Notes under the pieces: generated by a model | Database searches by the model: none | What the model saw: only the letters and a program-made list of their open reading frames with translations | Told to the model about the DNA's origin: nothing | NCBI GenBank assembly: GCA_009392775.1 | Contig: VFFT01000058.1 | Span: 1-17,012 of the forward strand | DNA length: 17,012 nucleotides | Source: SAR202 cluster bacterium | Lineage (GTDB): Bacteria; Chloroflexota; Dehalococcoidia; UBA3495 | Reading direction: 5' to 3' | In this document: piece by piece, positions 7,390 to 15,103 of the stretch | How positions within the stretch are numbered: the first letter of the stretch is position 1 | How the letters are laid out: every line of letters starts with the position of its first letter | Translations under genes and position numbers: made by a program

Positions 7390-8637
7390 ATGACTGGTAA
7401 CCGCGTCGTAATAACTGGACTTGGTGCAGTGACCCCACTAGGGGAATCGGTTGATGAGTTTTGGAATGGTTTGATATCTGGTGCGTCAGGTGTTGCTACC
7501 ATGAGCCTTTGTGATCCATCTGCATATCCATGTCAGGTAGCGGGAGAGGTTGTTGGATTTGATCATTCCCAATACATAAATAAGAGAGAGGCTCGACGGA
7601 TGGCCAGATTTTCTCAGATGGCTGTTGTAGCTGGATTGCAGGCAATGGAATCATCTGGACTGGACCTTACCAATGAAGATCCATTCAGGCTCGGGATAAT
7701 TATGGGTAATGGTAATGGAGGATTCCCAACTTTAGAAGATAACTGTAGAGTAATGGCAGACAAGGGCGGGATGAAGATGACTCCATTTTTTTTCCCGATG
7801 GTATTGCCAAATATGGCGGCTGGTAATTTGAGTCATTATCTAGGTTTTAAGGGATACAACGCGACTGTTAGTACTGCATGTGCAGCTTCGAATCAAGCAA
7901 TTGGGGAAGCCCTCGGGGTAATTCGCAACGGACTTGCTGATGTGGTATTCGCTGGAGGGTCTGAAGCAGGTATAAGTGAATTAGGTCTGTCGGGGTTCTC
8001 TGTAATGCGAGCGTTAACTACTCAGAATGAGAATCCAGCTTCTGCGAGTAGACCCTTTGACCTTAATAGAGATGGATTTATACCCGCAGAAGGTTCAGGT
8101 ATCTTGGTATTGGAAAATTTAGATCATGCTGTCCGTCGTCAGGCTAAAATCCTAGCAGAGGTAGTGGGATTCGGATGTACTGCTGATGCAGGGCACCTAG
8201 TTCAGCCAGAACCTACAGGATCAGCTGCTTCGACAGCCATTCAAATCGCTTTAGCTGATGCTAAGTTACAGCCGTCACAAGTGGACTATATTAATGCTCA
8301 TGGAACATCGACTCCATTGAATGATTCGATAGAAACCATTGTAATTAAGAGGGTTTTTGGAGAACAAGCGTATGGAATCCCGATAAGCTCAACGAAATCT
8401 ATGATAGGACATTCTTTAGGGGCGTCAGGCTCATTGGAGGCTGTCGCGTGTGTAAAAACGATCACGGATCAAGTGATTCACCCCACTATCAACTATGAAA
8501 CTCCTGATCCCGAATGTGATTTGGACTATGTTCCTAATGAAGCGCGCAGAGATTTAGGCATTCAAGTGGTATTGTCCAACGCCTTTGGGTTTGGAGGGCA
8601 GAACGCTTGCCTGTTGTTTAAGAAATATTCTGAGTGA
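7390..8637 (+). CDS. fabF: Beta-ketoacyl-ACP synthase II (KAS II), copy 2
   Basis: A second KAS II-type condensing enzyme. I chose the ATG at 7390 rather than the TTG at 7339 because the KAS fold begins at NRVVITGLGAVTPLG and GGAG lies ten bases upstream; this gives 415 residues, the same length as copy 1. Catalytic residues are Cys164 in STACAASNQAIG, His304 in NAHGTSTPLND, Lys336 and His341 in SSTKSMIGHSLGASG, with GFGGQN at the end. The nucleophile motif is TACAAS against SSCSSG in copy 1, and the acyl-pocket segments differ (MTPFFFPMVLPNM here, VTPFLIPMMLGDM there), so the paralogs may prefer different acyl chains. It follows folC by 90 bases in which I see no clear promoter or terminator, and converges with the SWIM gene 16 bases on. 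Confidence 0.93.
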   Translation: MTGNRVVITGLGAVTPLGESVDEFWNGLISGASGVATMSLCDPSAYPCQVAGEVVGFDHSQYINKREARRMARFSQMAVVAGLQAMESSGLDLTNEDPFRLGIIMGNGNGGFPTLEDNCRVMADKGGMKMTPFFFPMVLPNMAAGNLSHYLGFKGYNATVSTACAASNQAIGEALGVIRNGLADVVFAGGSEAGISELGLSGFSVMRALTTQNENPASASRPFDLNRDGFIPAEGSGILVLENLDHAVRRQAKILAEVVGFGCTADAGHLVQPEPTGSAASTAIQIALADAKLQPSQVDYINAHGTSTPLNDSIETIVIKRVFGEQAYGIPISSTKSMIGHSLGASGSLEAVACVKTITDQVIHPTINYETPDPECDLDYVPNEARRDLGIQVVLSNAFGFGGQNACLLFKKYSE

Positions 8638-8653
8638 CAGTGGGTGGTTTTAT

Positions 8654-8890
8654 CTAGTCTGCAGCTCTTAGTATTTGGTCTAATATGGCCTGGACCGCCA
8701 TCGTGTGGCTGCATACCTTCTGTGATGAGTACGCCCTGCAATTGCATGTCCAGTGCTCGTGATTGTAAATGACCTCGTGTATGCTGTGATTACCTTCGAA
8801 GGTGGCACTGAACGTCTTTACGCTTACTCGTTCGGGTTCTGAGGAATATTGGAGGGCTTTCTGAACACGGCCAATGGCGTCTGATGTCAT
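8654..8890 (-). CDS. Small SWIM zinc-finger protein
   Basis: A 78-residue protein consisting mostly of a SWIM-type zinc finger: C49-x-C51-x8-C60-x-H62, preceded by a beta-rich segment (RVSVKTFSATFEG, HEVIYNHEHWTCNC) and followed by a short helix. SWIM fingers are known in SWI2/SNF2 helicases, MuDR transposases and MEK kinases and are thought to mediate DNA or protein contacts; here there is no attached enzyme domain. GGAGAG lies just before the ATG, and a TTGACT-17-TAAAAT promoter stands upstream, so it is very likely expressed. It is divergent from alaS and convergent with fabF copy 2. Its function is unknown. Confidence 0.82.
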   Translation of the reverse strand: MTSDAIGRVQKALQYSSEPERVSVKTFSATFEGNHSIHEVIYNHEHWTCNCRAYSSQKVCSHTMAVQAILDQILRAAD

Positions 8891-8919
8891 ACTCTCTCCA
8901 TATGTCTCAAGGTAGATCG

Positions 8920-8948
8920 ATTTTACGAATGTAACTAAACGGAGTCAA
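8920..8948 (-). promoter_or_regulatory. Sigma70-type promoter of the SWIM gene
   Basis: On the minus strand TTGACT (8943-8948) is separated by exactly 17 bases from TAAAAT (8920-8925). Transcription would begin about 23 bases before the ATG, leaving room for the GGAGAG ribosome-binding site. Confidence 0.65.
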
Positions 8949-9021
8949 GTATGAAAGTTGTGACAATCCTGATTGTGTAGCTAGTAAGACATTATTTGGT
9001 GTTAACTGGAGCGAGGTTTAA

Positions 9022-9051
9022 TTGACGCTCAGTTTGTGGCTATCATACAAT
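9022..9051 (+). promoter_or_regulatory. Sigma70-type promoter of alaS-ruvX
   Basis: TTGACG (9022-9027), an 18-base spacer and TACAAT (9046-9051) lie upstream of alaS, predicting a 5' leader of about 33 bases. That is too short for a T-box or other large leader riboswitch. Confidence 0.6.
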
Positions 9052-9090
9052 TTATCTATTCCAAGGCAAAGACGTGCGTGAGTATTTAGT

Positions 9091-11943
9091 ATGGATGGAA
9101 ATAAGGTACGGTCATCATATATAGAATTTTTTGAGCAGAATCAGCATCTACACATGCCCAGTTCTTCGCTAATACCGGCAGGTGATCCGACTCTGTTGTT
9201 TACCAGCGCTGGTATGGTTCCATTCAAACCATTTTTTATGGGAGAACAGATTCCTCCGTGTCCTAGATTGACAAGTCATCAGAAAAGTTTTCGTACGGCA
9301 GACATAGAAGAAGTAGGAGACCATAAACATCTTACGTTCTTCGAAATGTTAGGTAATTTTAGCATTGGAGATTATTTTAAAACTGGAGCAATCTCATATG
9401 CATGGGAGTTGATTACGAGTGTATTCAAGCTTGATCCTGAAAAGATATACGTGACGGTTTATCTTGACGACGATGAAGCATATGAAATCTGGAAGTCTGA
9501 TATAGGCATTCCAGAAGAACGAATATACCGGTATGGTGACGCAGATAACTGGTGGGGCCCTGCTGGTGATGAAGGGCCGACTGGTCCTTGTTCTGAGCTG
9601 CACTATGATGGTGGGTCCGAGAAGGGTTGCACCTCTATGATGACTCCAATCGAACTTGATCTACAATTGAGATCTGAGCGAGATAAAGGAATATCTCCGA
9701 CAATAACAGGGTGTCATCCGAACTGCGATTGCGAAAGGTTCGTTGAACTGTGGAACTTGGTATTTATGCAATTTTACCAAGATGCAGATCGTAATAGAAC
9801 TCCACTCCCGGCACCGAGTGTGGACACTGGTATGGGTTTGGAACGTATTACTGCTGTATTGCAAGGCAAAAATAATGTTTATGAAACTGATCTTTTCTCA
9901 AGCATCGTGGACTGCGTTTGTGATCTGTCCGGTATACCTTACGGTAAATCTGAAGAATCAGATTTCGCTATACGGGTTGTATCTGAACATGCTCGTGCCG
10001 CAAGCTTCTTGATTGGTGATGGCGTAGTACCTGCTAATGAAGGGAGAGGCTATGTTCTTCGGAGGGTCATTCGCCGCGCGATAAGATACGGTCGTAGATT
10101 GGGATTAGAACAACCGTTTTTGAGCAAGGTAGCTCAATCAGTTTTAGACAAATTTGGGAGTGTATACAAAGAATTATCAGAAAGCAGTGAATTTATCATT
10201 CGTGTTATAGGTCTGGAAGAAGATCGGTTTGCAAATACATATGAGCAAGGAAACGCTATTCTCCAGGATATGATAGCCTTCCGAAAAGCTCTCTGGAATC
10301 TCTGTGAGGGTAAAATCACCGCGCAAGATATCGCTGCTACTGGAGCTGATAATAGATTGGTAGGAGACCGATTTGAAGAGGAATTAACGAGATTTGTTAA
10401 CATGCTTGCATCTAATCCGGATGCTGGGGTTACTGTTGATCAAGCGAATATGTTGCCCGGTGAGTGGGTTTTCTTATTGTCTGACACTTATGGATTTCCC
10501 TCCGAGCTGACGGCTGAAATTACCCGTGAACACGGAGTCTCAGTCGATATAGACGGATTTACAGTTGAAATGGATGCTCAAAGAGATAGGGCTCGGGCCG
10601 CACAATCATTTAGTGGTGGCATGGAGATGCTCACAGTATATCAAGAACTGGGAGCGGACAAAACGTTATTTGTAGGATACGACCAGATGTCGGGTCATTC
10701 ATCGATAGAAGCTTTACTGGTAGATGGCGTATCAGTAATGCACGCTAAAGAATCTGAACGGGTAGAAGTTCTACTGGGTCAAACCCCATTCTATGCTGAA
10801 AGCGGCGGTCAGATTGGGGACAAAGGCGAAATTATCTCTCCAAACGGATCGCTACAAGTTTTGGATACCTATAGCCCTATAGCAGGCTTGATAATCCACA
10901 AATGTATCGTTTCCAAGGGAGATATAGAGTTTGGAGACAAGGTCAGTTGTCACGTTGATGTTGTTAATAGGACAAATGCAGCCAGAAATCATAGTGCGAC
11001 GCATTTACTACATGCATCTCTTCGCTCGGTATTAGGACCACATGTCCGACAAGCAGGGTCTCACGTGAGTTCAGATAGATTGCGATTTGATTTTAGCCAT
11101 GTTAGCTCGTTAACGCATGAAGAACAAATATCCGTACAAACCTTGGCAAATGAAAAAATACGGGACAATCTAAATGTCAGGACTCATGAGACATCTTATG
11201 CTGAGGCAGTTAAAGAAGGAGCTTTGGCGTTTTTCGGAGATAAGTATGGCGATGTGGTTAGAGTTGTTACCATGTCTGATGAGCAAGCTTTTAGCGTGGA
11301 AGTGTGCGGAGGTACACACGTCCGCGCGACTGGTCAAATAGGTACCCTCTTTGTTCTAGGAGAGACTAGTATAGGGGGAGGAATGAGGCGAATAGAGGCA
11401 CTATCAGGTAGTGCTAGTGAGAGCTTGTTAATGGATAAGGCGGACACTTTAGATTCCTTGTCTAGGCAGCTTCAGTGCCCAGTAGACGAAATAGAAGAAC
11501 GTCTAGATGGGTTTGTGAAGGACAATGATGAGCTAAAAAAGCAATTAAACGAACTTCAGAGAGTATTGTCACGACAAGAATCCGAAGCGCTTTTAGGTGC
11601 CTACGTGGATATTAATGGTATAAAAGTACTTAGTGCTGAGACTTCTGCTCCAGATGCTGATGCTTTGCGAGAGATGGGAGATTTTATAAAAGCAAAGCTG
11701 GGCAGTGTTGCTATCGTATTAGGAAGCAGTAAGCCGGGTAATCCAATTATAGTCGCTATGCTAACAAACGATCTGGTAGAAAAGGGAATGAGTGCCGTAG
11801 ATATAGTGCGTGGTGTAGCTAAGGTCGTTGGTGGAGGCGGAGGCGGCAATTCTGAAATGGCGCAAGCCGGTGGGCGTCACCCTGGTAAACTACCTGAGGC
11901 TCTACAAACCGCACCGGAAATGATCAGAACAATGTTAAATTAA
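9091..11943 (+). CDS. alaS: Alanyl-tRNA synthetase
   Basis: Class II synthetase charging tRNA-Ala, with editing of Ser/Gly mischarging. The 950-residue product is longer than the roughly 875 of E. coli. Order: catalytic domain (TSAGMVPFKPFF, FRTADIEEVGDHKHLTFFEMLGNFS, GPCSELHYD, RFVELWNLVFMQFY, DTGMGLERI), a helical tRNA-binding part, DTYGFP, the editing domain with zinc ligands H634-x3-H638 and C739-x3-H743 (CGGTH), and the C-terminal C-Ala region with GGGGGG...AQAGG. Two insertions stand out: a segment ending C208-x3-C212-x-C214 inside the catalytic domain, and about 50 extra residues around 395-455 before DTYGFP. The ATG has only a weak ribosome-binding site. The stop overlaps the ruvX start by one base. 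Confidence 0.98.
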   Translation: MDGNKVRSSYIEFFEQNQHLHMPSSSLIPAGDPTLLFTSAGMVPFKPFFMGEQIPPCPRLTSHQKSFRTADIEEVGDHKHLTFFEMLGNFSIGDYFKTGAISYAWELITSVFKLDPEKIYVTVYLDDDEAYEIWKSDIGIPEERIYRYGDADNWWGPAGDEGPTGPCSELHYDGGSEKGCTSMMTPIELDLQLRSERDKGISPTITGCHPNCDCERFVELWNLVFMQFYQDADRNRTPLPAPSVDTGMGLERITAVLQGKNNVYETDLFSSIVDCVCDLSGIPYGKSEESDFAIRVVSEHARAASFLIGDGVVPANEGRGYVLRRVIRRAIRYGRRLGLEQPFLSKVAQSVLDKFGSVYKELSESSEFIIRVIGLEEDRFANTYEQGNAILQDMIAFRKALWNLCEGKITAQDIAATGADNRLVGDRFEEELTRFVNMLASNPDAGVTVDQANMLPGEWVFLLSDTYGFPSELTAEITREHGVSVDIDGFTVEMDAQRDRARAAQSFSGGMEMLTVYQELGADKTLFVGYDQMSGHSSIEALLVDGVSVMHAKESERVEVLLGQTPFYAESGGQIGDKGEIISPNGSLQVLDTYSPIAGLIIHKCIVSKGDIEFGDKVSCHVDVVNRTNAARNHSATHLLHASLRSVLGPHVRQAGSHVSSDRLRFDFSHVSSLTHEEQISVQTLANEKIRDNLNVRTHETSYAEAVKEGALAFFGDKYGDVVRVVTMSDEQAFSVEVCGGTHVRATGQIGTLFVLGETSIGGGMRRIEALSGSASESLLMDKADTLDSLSRQLQCPVDEIEERLDGFVKDNDELKKQLNELQRVLSRQESEALLGAYVDINGIKVLSAETSAPDADALREMGDFIKAKLGSVAIVLGSSKPGNPIIVAMLTNDLVEKGMSAVDIVRGVAKVVGGGGGGNSEMAQAGGRHPGKLPEALQTAPEMIRTMLN

Positions 11944-12410
11944 TGATTTCTGAGAATGTACCACAACGATTAATGGGGTTAGATGTAGGAGACCGTCGAA
12001 TAGGTCTCGCAGTGTCTTATTGCGAGACTGATTTAATTATGCCTGTTGGACATATCAACAGGTCAAGCTTATCGAATGATATAGATCAACTCTTTGAGTG
12101 GTCAAATAAGAGACTTATAAATGCATTTGTGGTCGGGATTCCGTATCGAGAGATTGATTCTCGGAGCACCACTCAAGTGAAGAAAATTCAAAAATTCATC
12201 CAAGTATTAAGGTCAAGGACAAAATTGGTAGTACATACTATTGATGAGTCATACACTACAGTTGGTGCCACTGGGATTATGCAGGATAGAGGTGAAGAGC
12301 CTTCCAGACAGCGAGGTGATGTTGATGCTCTGGCGGCTGCATTAATACTTGAGCGATTTCTGGTTCAGCAAGCGATAAACTATACAGGACAATCTAGATT
12401 TCGGAAATAA
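11943..12410 (+). CDS. ruvX: YqgF/RuvX-family putative pre-16S rRNA nuclease / Holliday junction resolvase
   Basis: RNase H-fold nuclease of the YqgF family, proposed to act in 16S rRNA 5' maturation and/or as a Holliday junction resolvase. The 155-residue product has the expected acidic sites: D14 in MGLDVGDRRIGLAVS, D101-E102 in TIDESYTT and D126/D128 in RGDVDALAAALILERFL. Its ATG overlaps the alaS stop (TAATG), so the two are coupled; alaS-yqgF adjacency is common in many bacteria. Its last 17 bases overlap tail-to-tail with the nitrilase-family gene on the other strand, so transcripts from the two sides would be complementary at their ends. Confidence 0.93.
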   Translation: MISENVPQRLMGLDVGDRRIGLAVSYCETDLIMPVGHINRSSLSNDIDQLFEWSNKRLINAFVVGIPYREIDSRSTTQVKKIQKFIQVLRSRTKLVVHTIDESYTTVGATGIMQDRGEEPSRQRGDVDALAAALILERFLVQQAINYTGQSRFRK

Positions 12411-13185
12411 TATAATCTTCAGATTCGGGTGTCATCGTGCTTAAGTTTAGATCAAACGTGAGTACGGTTGAAGTTTTGAATGAACCACTTAATACTCTGA
12501 CTCCATTTTTAGCTACTACGCTATCAGCCTCGAGCATATCTAGATCGTCACTCTCTTTGCCTGTCCTGTTACAGACCAAAATAGGAAGACCGGTCTCTTC
12601 TGTCCTCCTCTCCCATTCTCCGTCGGGCCCACATCCGCCCGGTCCCCAAGATGATGGAGATACTAATATCTGGGCTCCTTGTGTTTTCAATAAGTTTGAG
12701 ATTTCGCCTTTATAGGCGTCGGCACATACAAGAATGCCTACAGATATCCCATCACATTCGATTGGCATACATTCGGTCCCTGGACTGGACCACCCTTCAG
12801 GCCCTTTTAGTGTTTTAATTTTTCTGTGCCGTCCTATAATATTTCCCGATGAATGGATTACAAAAACTGTGTTGAAAAGTGATTCGCTAATAGGATCGCG
12901 CTCTGGATACGACATGAATAGTGTAATCTGATGTTTCTTTACTGTCTCACATAGACTAGTCATCCATTCGTCGGGCTGGACTTGGATCCAGTCTGTCCCG
13001 ATGTATCTCTCAAACAAATAGCCTGGTATGCAGAGTTCCGGAGTTACAACCCAGTGAGAGCCTTGATTGGCTGCAACCTGTATTCCTAATTCAATAAGCT
13101 TCCGGTTATGGTGAATATTACCCACTTCGGGCTCTATGTGAAGAAAGGATACCCGAAGACGATCTTCATTATTTGCTTGGCTCAT
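12394..13185 (-). CDS. Carbon-nitrogen hydrolase (nitrilase superfamily)
   Basis: A nitrilase-fold amidase/nitrilase of 263 residues; substrate unknown. The catalytic triad is visible: Glu50 in TPELCIPGY, Lys122 in RHRKIKTLKG, and Cys154 in VGILVCADAYKGE. The N-terminal RVSFLHIEPEVGNIHHN resembles the usual start of the fold. Length is normal for stand-alone members of the amidase branches, and no synthetase domain is fused. The ATG at 13185 has only a weak ribosome-binding site. A TATAAT box stands about 53 bases upstream. Neighbours (ruvX, tRNA-Gln) do not suggest the substrate. Confidence 0.87.
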   Translation of the reverse strand: MSQANNEDRLRVSFLHIEPEVGNIHHNRKLIELGIQVAANQGSHWVVTPELCIPGYLFERYIGTDWIQVQPDEWMTSLCETVKKHQITLFMSYPERDPISESLFNTVFVIHSSGNIIGRHRKIKTLKGPEGWSSPGTECMPIECDGISVGILVCADAYKGEISNLLKTQGAQILVSPSSWGPGGCGPDGEWERRTEETGLPILVCNRTGKESDDLDMLEADSVVAKNGVRVLSGSFKTSTVLTFDLNLSTMTPESEDYIISEI

Positions 13186-13238
13186 AGGTCAAACAACTTC
13201 CGTTAGTTTTCAGATTAGGACCGATTATTATCTCTAAT

Positions 13239-13244
13239 ATTATA
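13239..13244 (-). promoter_or_regulatory. -10 box of the nitrilase-family gene
   Basis: The minus strand reads TATAAT here, with no good -35 hexamer at the normal distance. It lies back to back with the tRNA promoter in the 138-base divergent gap 13186-13323. Confidence 0.4.
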
Positions 13245-13267
13245 CCACCGCCGTCAGGTGAAAATAC

Positions 13268-13296
13268 TTGACTAGGTTTAAGTGGAAGGTCAGAAT
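13268..13296 (+). promoter_or_regulatory. Probable promoter of tRNA-Gln
   Basis: TTGACT (13268-13273), 17 bases, then CAGAAT (13291-13296). The -35 is good and the -10 matches four of six bases. A start near 13303 would precede the tRNA by about 20 bases. TATAAA at 13307-13312 is a second -10 candidate but lacks a -35. Confidence 0.4.
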
Positions 13297-13323
13297 AGTA
13301 GTCTCGTATAAATTGCTTTCAGA

Positions 13324-13397
13324 TGCCCTATGGTGTAGCGGTAGCACGTCAGCCTTTGGAGCTGTAAGCCCTGGTTCGAACCCAGGTAGGGCAGCCA
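13324..13397 (+). tRNA. tRNA-Gln (anticodon TTG), CCA encoded
   Basis: A complete cloverleaf: seven-pair acceptor stem TGCCCTA/TAGGGCA, D arm GTGT-AGCGGTA-GCAC, anticodon loop CTTTGGA with anticodon TTG at 13356-13358, T arm CCTGG-TTCGAAC-CCAGG, discriminator G and genome-encoded CCA (13395-13397). The T at the first position and discriminator G suit glutamine tRNAs. The outermost anticodon-stem pair (27-43) is T-T, leaving four paired positions. It reads CAA and, by wobble, CAG. The 70 bases after it show no T-tract terminator, so the following nucleotidyltransferase gene may be read from the same promoter. Confidence 0.93.
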
Positions 13398-13467
13398 AAT
13401 ATATGGCAATTCTTTCGATCTGATTAGCAAAGCAGGACCTAATTCTTTGCCTTGTGCGGGTGTTTAA

Positions 13468-14178
13468 ATGTACGCTTTGATAATTGCAGGTGGAAAGGGT
13501 GAACGGTTGAGGCCTGTCACTGACTCTATTCCTAAACCCATGATTCCGGTAGCTGGCAAGCCTATTTTAGAGCATCAAATAAATTGGTTGAAACACGCTG
13601 GAGTAACCGATATTGTTCTATTGGTAGGTCATTTGGCTAAATCCATTGAGGAACATTTTAACGATGGATCGGAATTTGGTATTAATCTATATTATAGTCG
13701 TGAAGATACCCCGCTCGGAAGGGGAGGTGCTATAAAGAGAGGTTTGGAATTTGTCGAAAGCGAAGATGCTGTATTTGTCATAAATGGAGATATTATCTGT
13801 GATCATAAGGCAATAGATGTCTTAGACGGATTTAATGAGCAAAGACGGTTAGTCCCAAAGCATATGGCTACCCTAATGGTTGTCCCTATGGTTAGCCCGT
13901 ATGGCATAGTGTATTTTGACGATGCGAATAAAGTCAGGGACTTTAAAGAAAAAGATGTTTTGCCTTATTGGATAAATGGTGGCGTATATGTTTTTAGTAC
14001 TAACATCAGAAAATATCTTCCAGACGTTGGGGATCATGAAGTAGAGGCCTTTCCTAGGTTAGCTTCTGATGGGCAAATAGGCATAGTGAAAAGCAATAAA
14101 TTTTGGAGAAGTGTAGATTCATTTAAAGATCTATCAGAGGTTGAGCATCATCTGACTCATCAGGGGGGCATTACCTAG
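13468..14178 (+). CDS. Sugar-phosphate nucleotidyltransferase
   Basis: A GT-A fold NTP transferase that would form an NDP-sugar from a sugar phosphate and NTP; mannose-1-phosphate guanylyltransferase-like or glucose-1-phosphate thymidylyl/uridylyltransferase-like, not decided. Landmarks: IIAGGKGERLRPVTDSIPKP at residues 5-24 (nucleotide-binding loop with the KP lysine), VGHL near 53-56, INGDII with metal-binding D108, and INGGVYVF near the sugar-binding site. At 236 residues it contains only the catalytic domain, without the left-handed beta-helix of GlmU or GlmD-type enzymes. No clear ribosome-binding site is seen before the ATG. It overlaps the end of the opposing LLM gene by four bases. 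A role in supplying GDP-mannose to the nearby PimA-like transferase is possible but unproven. Confidence 0.88.
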   Translation: MYALIIAGGKGERLRPVTDSIPKPMIPVAGKPILEHQINWLKHAGVTDIVLLVGHLAKSIEEHFNDGSEFGINLYYSREDTPLGRGGAIKRGLEFVESEDAVFVINGDIICDHKAIDVLDGFNEQRRLVPKHMATLMVVPMVSPYGIVYFDDANKVRDFKEKDVLPYWINGGVYVFSTNIRKYLPDVGDHEVEAFPRLASDGQIGIVKSNKFWRSVDSFKDLSEVEHHLTHQGGIT

Positions 14179-15077
14179 AGGAAACTTGGCATGACCTCTT
14201 CTGATATGGTGTGCATCAACTCTTTAATGCGAATAACATCGCCGGAATTTATTGCGAGTATGATATGGTCTGCTCCTGAAGATTCATATTCAGCTATACC
14301 GTTTATCATTTGGTCAGAGCTATCACCTGAGAGAGTAGCTCTCTGGGCAGCCCTCTCACTAGAAGGTTTCCCGTGAGCTTGAACTTCAACTCTGGTAGAC
14401 CAAGCGAAGTGGGAAATATCTCGATTTTGAGATTCTGCTAACTCTTCTATCTGCTGCTTCCTGACCGAATATGCTGATGGATCTACTCCAGATGGGTGCC
14501 ATCCGTCGCCCACCCGTGCAGCCCGGGCTAGCGCCCCGTCACTTGCACCACCGATCCATATTGGTATAGAAGGTTTTTGTAATGGTTTGGGGGAGAATTT
14601 TAAATCTGAGAAATTCCAACGGCTACTCGAATATGATGGATTCTCGTTGGTCCACAATTCCTTGAGGATATTGATTGATTCGTTAGTTAACGACCCTCTG
14701 TCTTTTAGAGAAATTCCTAAAGCATCAAACTCTTCGGACATAGCGCCGACTCCGACTCCTAGGGTTAATCGACCTCCTGAGATTTGATCTAACGTGGCAG
14801 TGTATTTAGCTAGCTCCACAGGGTTATGGTACGGCATAACAAGTACTGAAGTCCCAAGCGTAATAGATTGCGTCGTAGCCGATAGGTATGACAGGATCGA
14901 AAGCGGATGATAATATGGTGCGTCGTCCAGACGCTCCCTTATATAGCCATTATTGAATAGGTGGTCCATTACCCATATAGAGTCGAATCCCAATGACTCG
15001 GCTAATGGGCCCATCGCTACCACGTCGGAGGGATCAGGGATTCCCCAGTTGTTCGGTATTGTAACGCCGAATTTCAT
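14175..15077 (-). CDS. LLM-class flavin/F420-dependent oxidoreductase (copy 2)
   Basis: A complete 300-residue luciferase-like oxidoreductase, substrate unknown. It begins with the canonical first strand MKFGVTIPNNWG, then LAESLGFDSIWVMDHLF, ITLGTSVLVMPYHNPVELAKYTATLDQISGG-type barrel segments, GVGVGAMSEEFDALGI, IPIWIGGASDGALARAARVGDGWHP and a C-terminal GADHIILAI strand. The pattern is shared with copy 1 (RLTLGxGVG, FxAxGIxxKxRG, ARVGDGW), so the two are family relatives with clearly different sequences. AGGGAAG lies before the ATG. It starts 26 bases after the ribH stop on the same strand, implying cotranscription. FMN or F420 use cannot be decided by eye. Confidence 0.92.
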   Translation of the reverse strand: MKFGVTIPNNWGIPDPSDVVAMGPLAESLGFDSIWVMDHLFNNGYIRERLDDAPYYHPLSILSYLSATTQSITLGTSVLVMPYHNPVELAKYTATLDQISGGRLTLGVGVGAMSEEFDALGISLKDRGSLTNESINILKELWTNENPSYSSSRWNFSDLKFSPKPLQKPSIPIWIGGASDGALARAARVGDGWHPSGVDPSAYSVRKQQIEELAESQNRDISHFAWSTRVEVQAHGKPSSERAAQRATLSGDSSDQMINGIAEYESSGADHIILAINSGDVIRIKELMHTISEEVMPSFL

Positions 15078-15103
15078 AAATGGTCTTCCCTGTGAGTCTC
15101 TGG

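Noticed and set aside
6909..7502. Minus-strand open frame across the folC end and fabF start
   Set aside because: Low-complexity product, no known motif, and it conflicts with two strongly supported genes.
649..8637. Polyketide or secondary-metabolite cluster built on the two KAS genes
   Set aside because: No ACP, acyltransferase, ketoreductase or thioesterase gene is present, and folC and housekeeping genes are interspersed.
8951..8980. Nine-codon frame (MKVVTILIV) after GGAG, a possible alaS leader peptide
   Set aside because: It lies upstream of the predicted alaS promoter, has no alanine codons, and its apparent ribosome-binding site coincides with the -35 box of the SWIM promoter.
13427..13450. 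Inverted repeat GCAAAG/CTTTGC after the tRNA as a terminator
   Set aside because: Only six base pairs with a twelve-base loop and no following T run.
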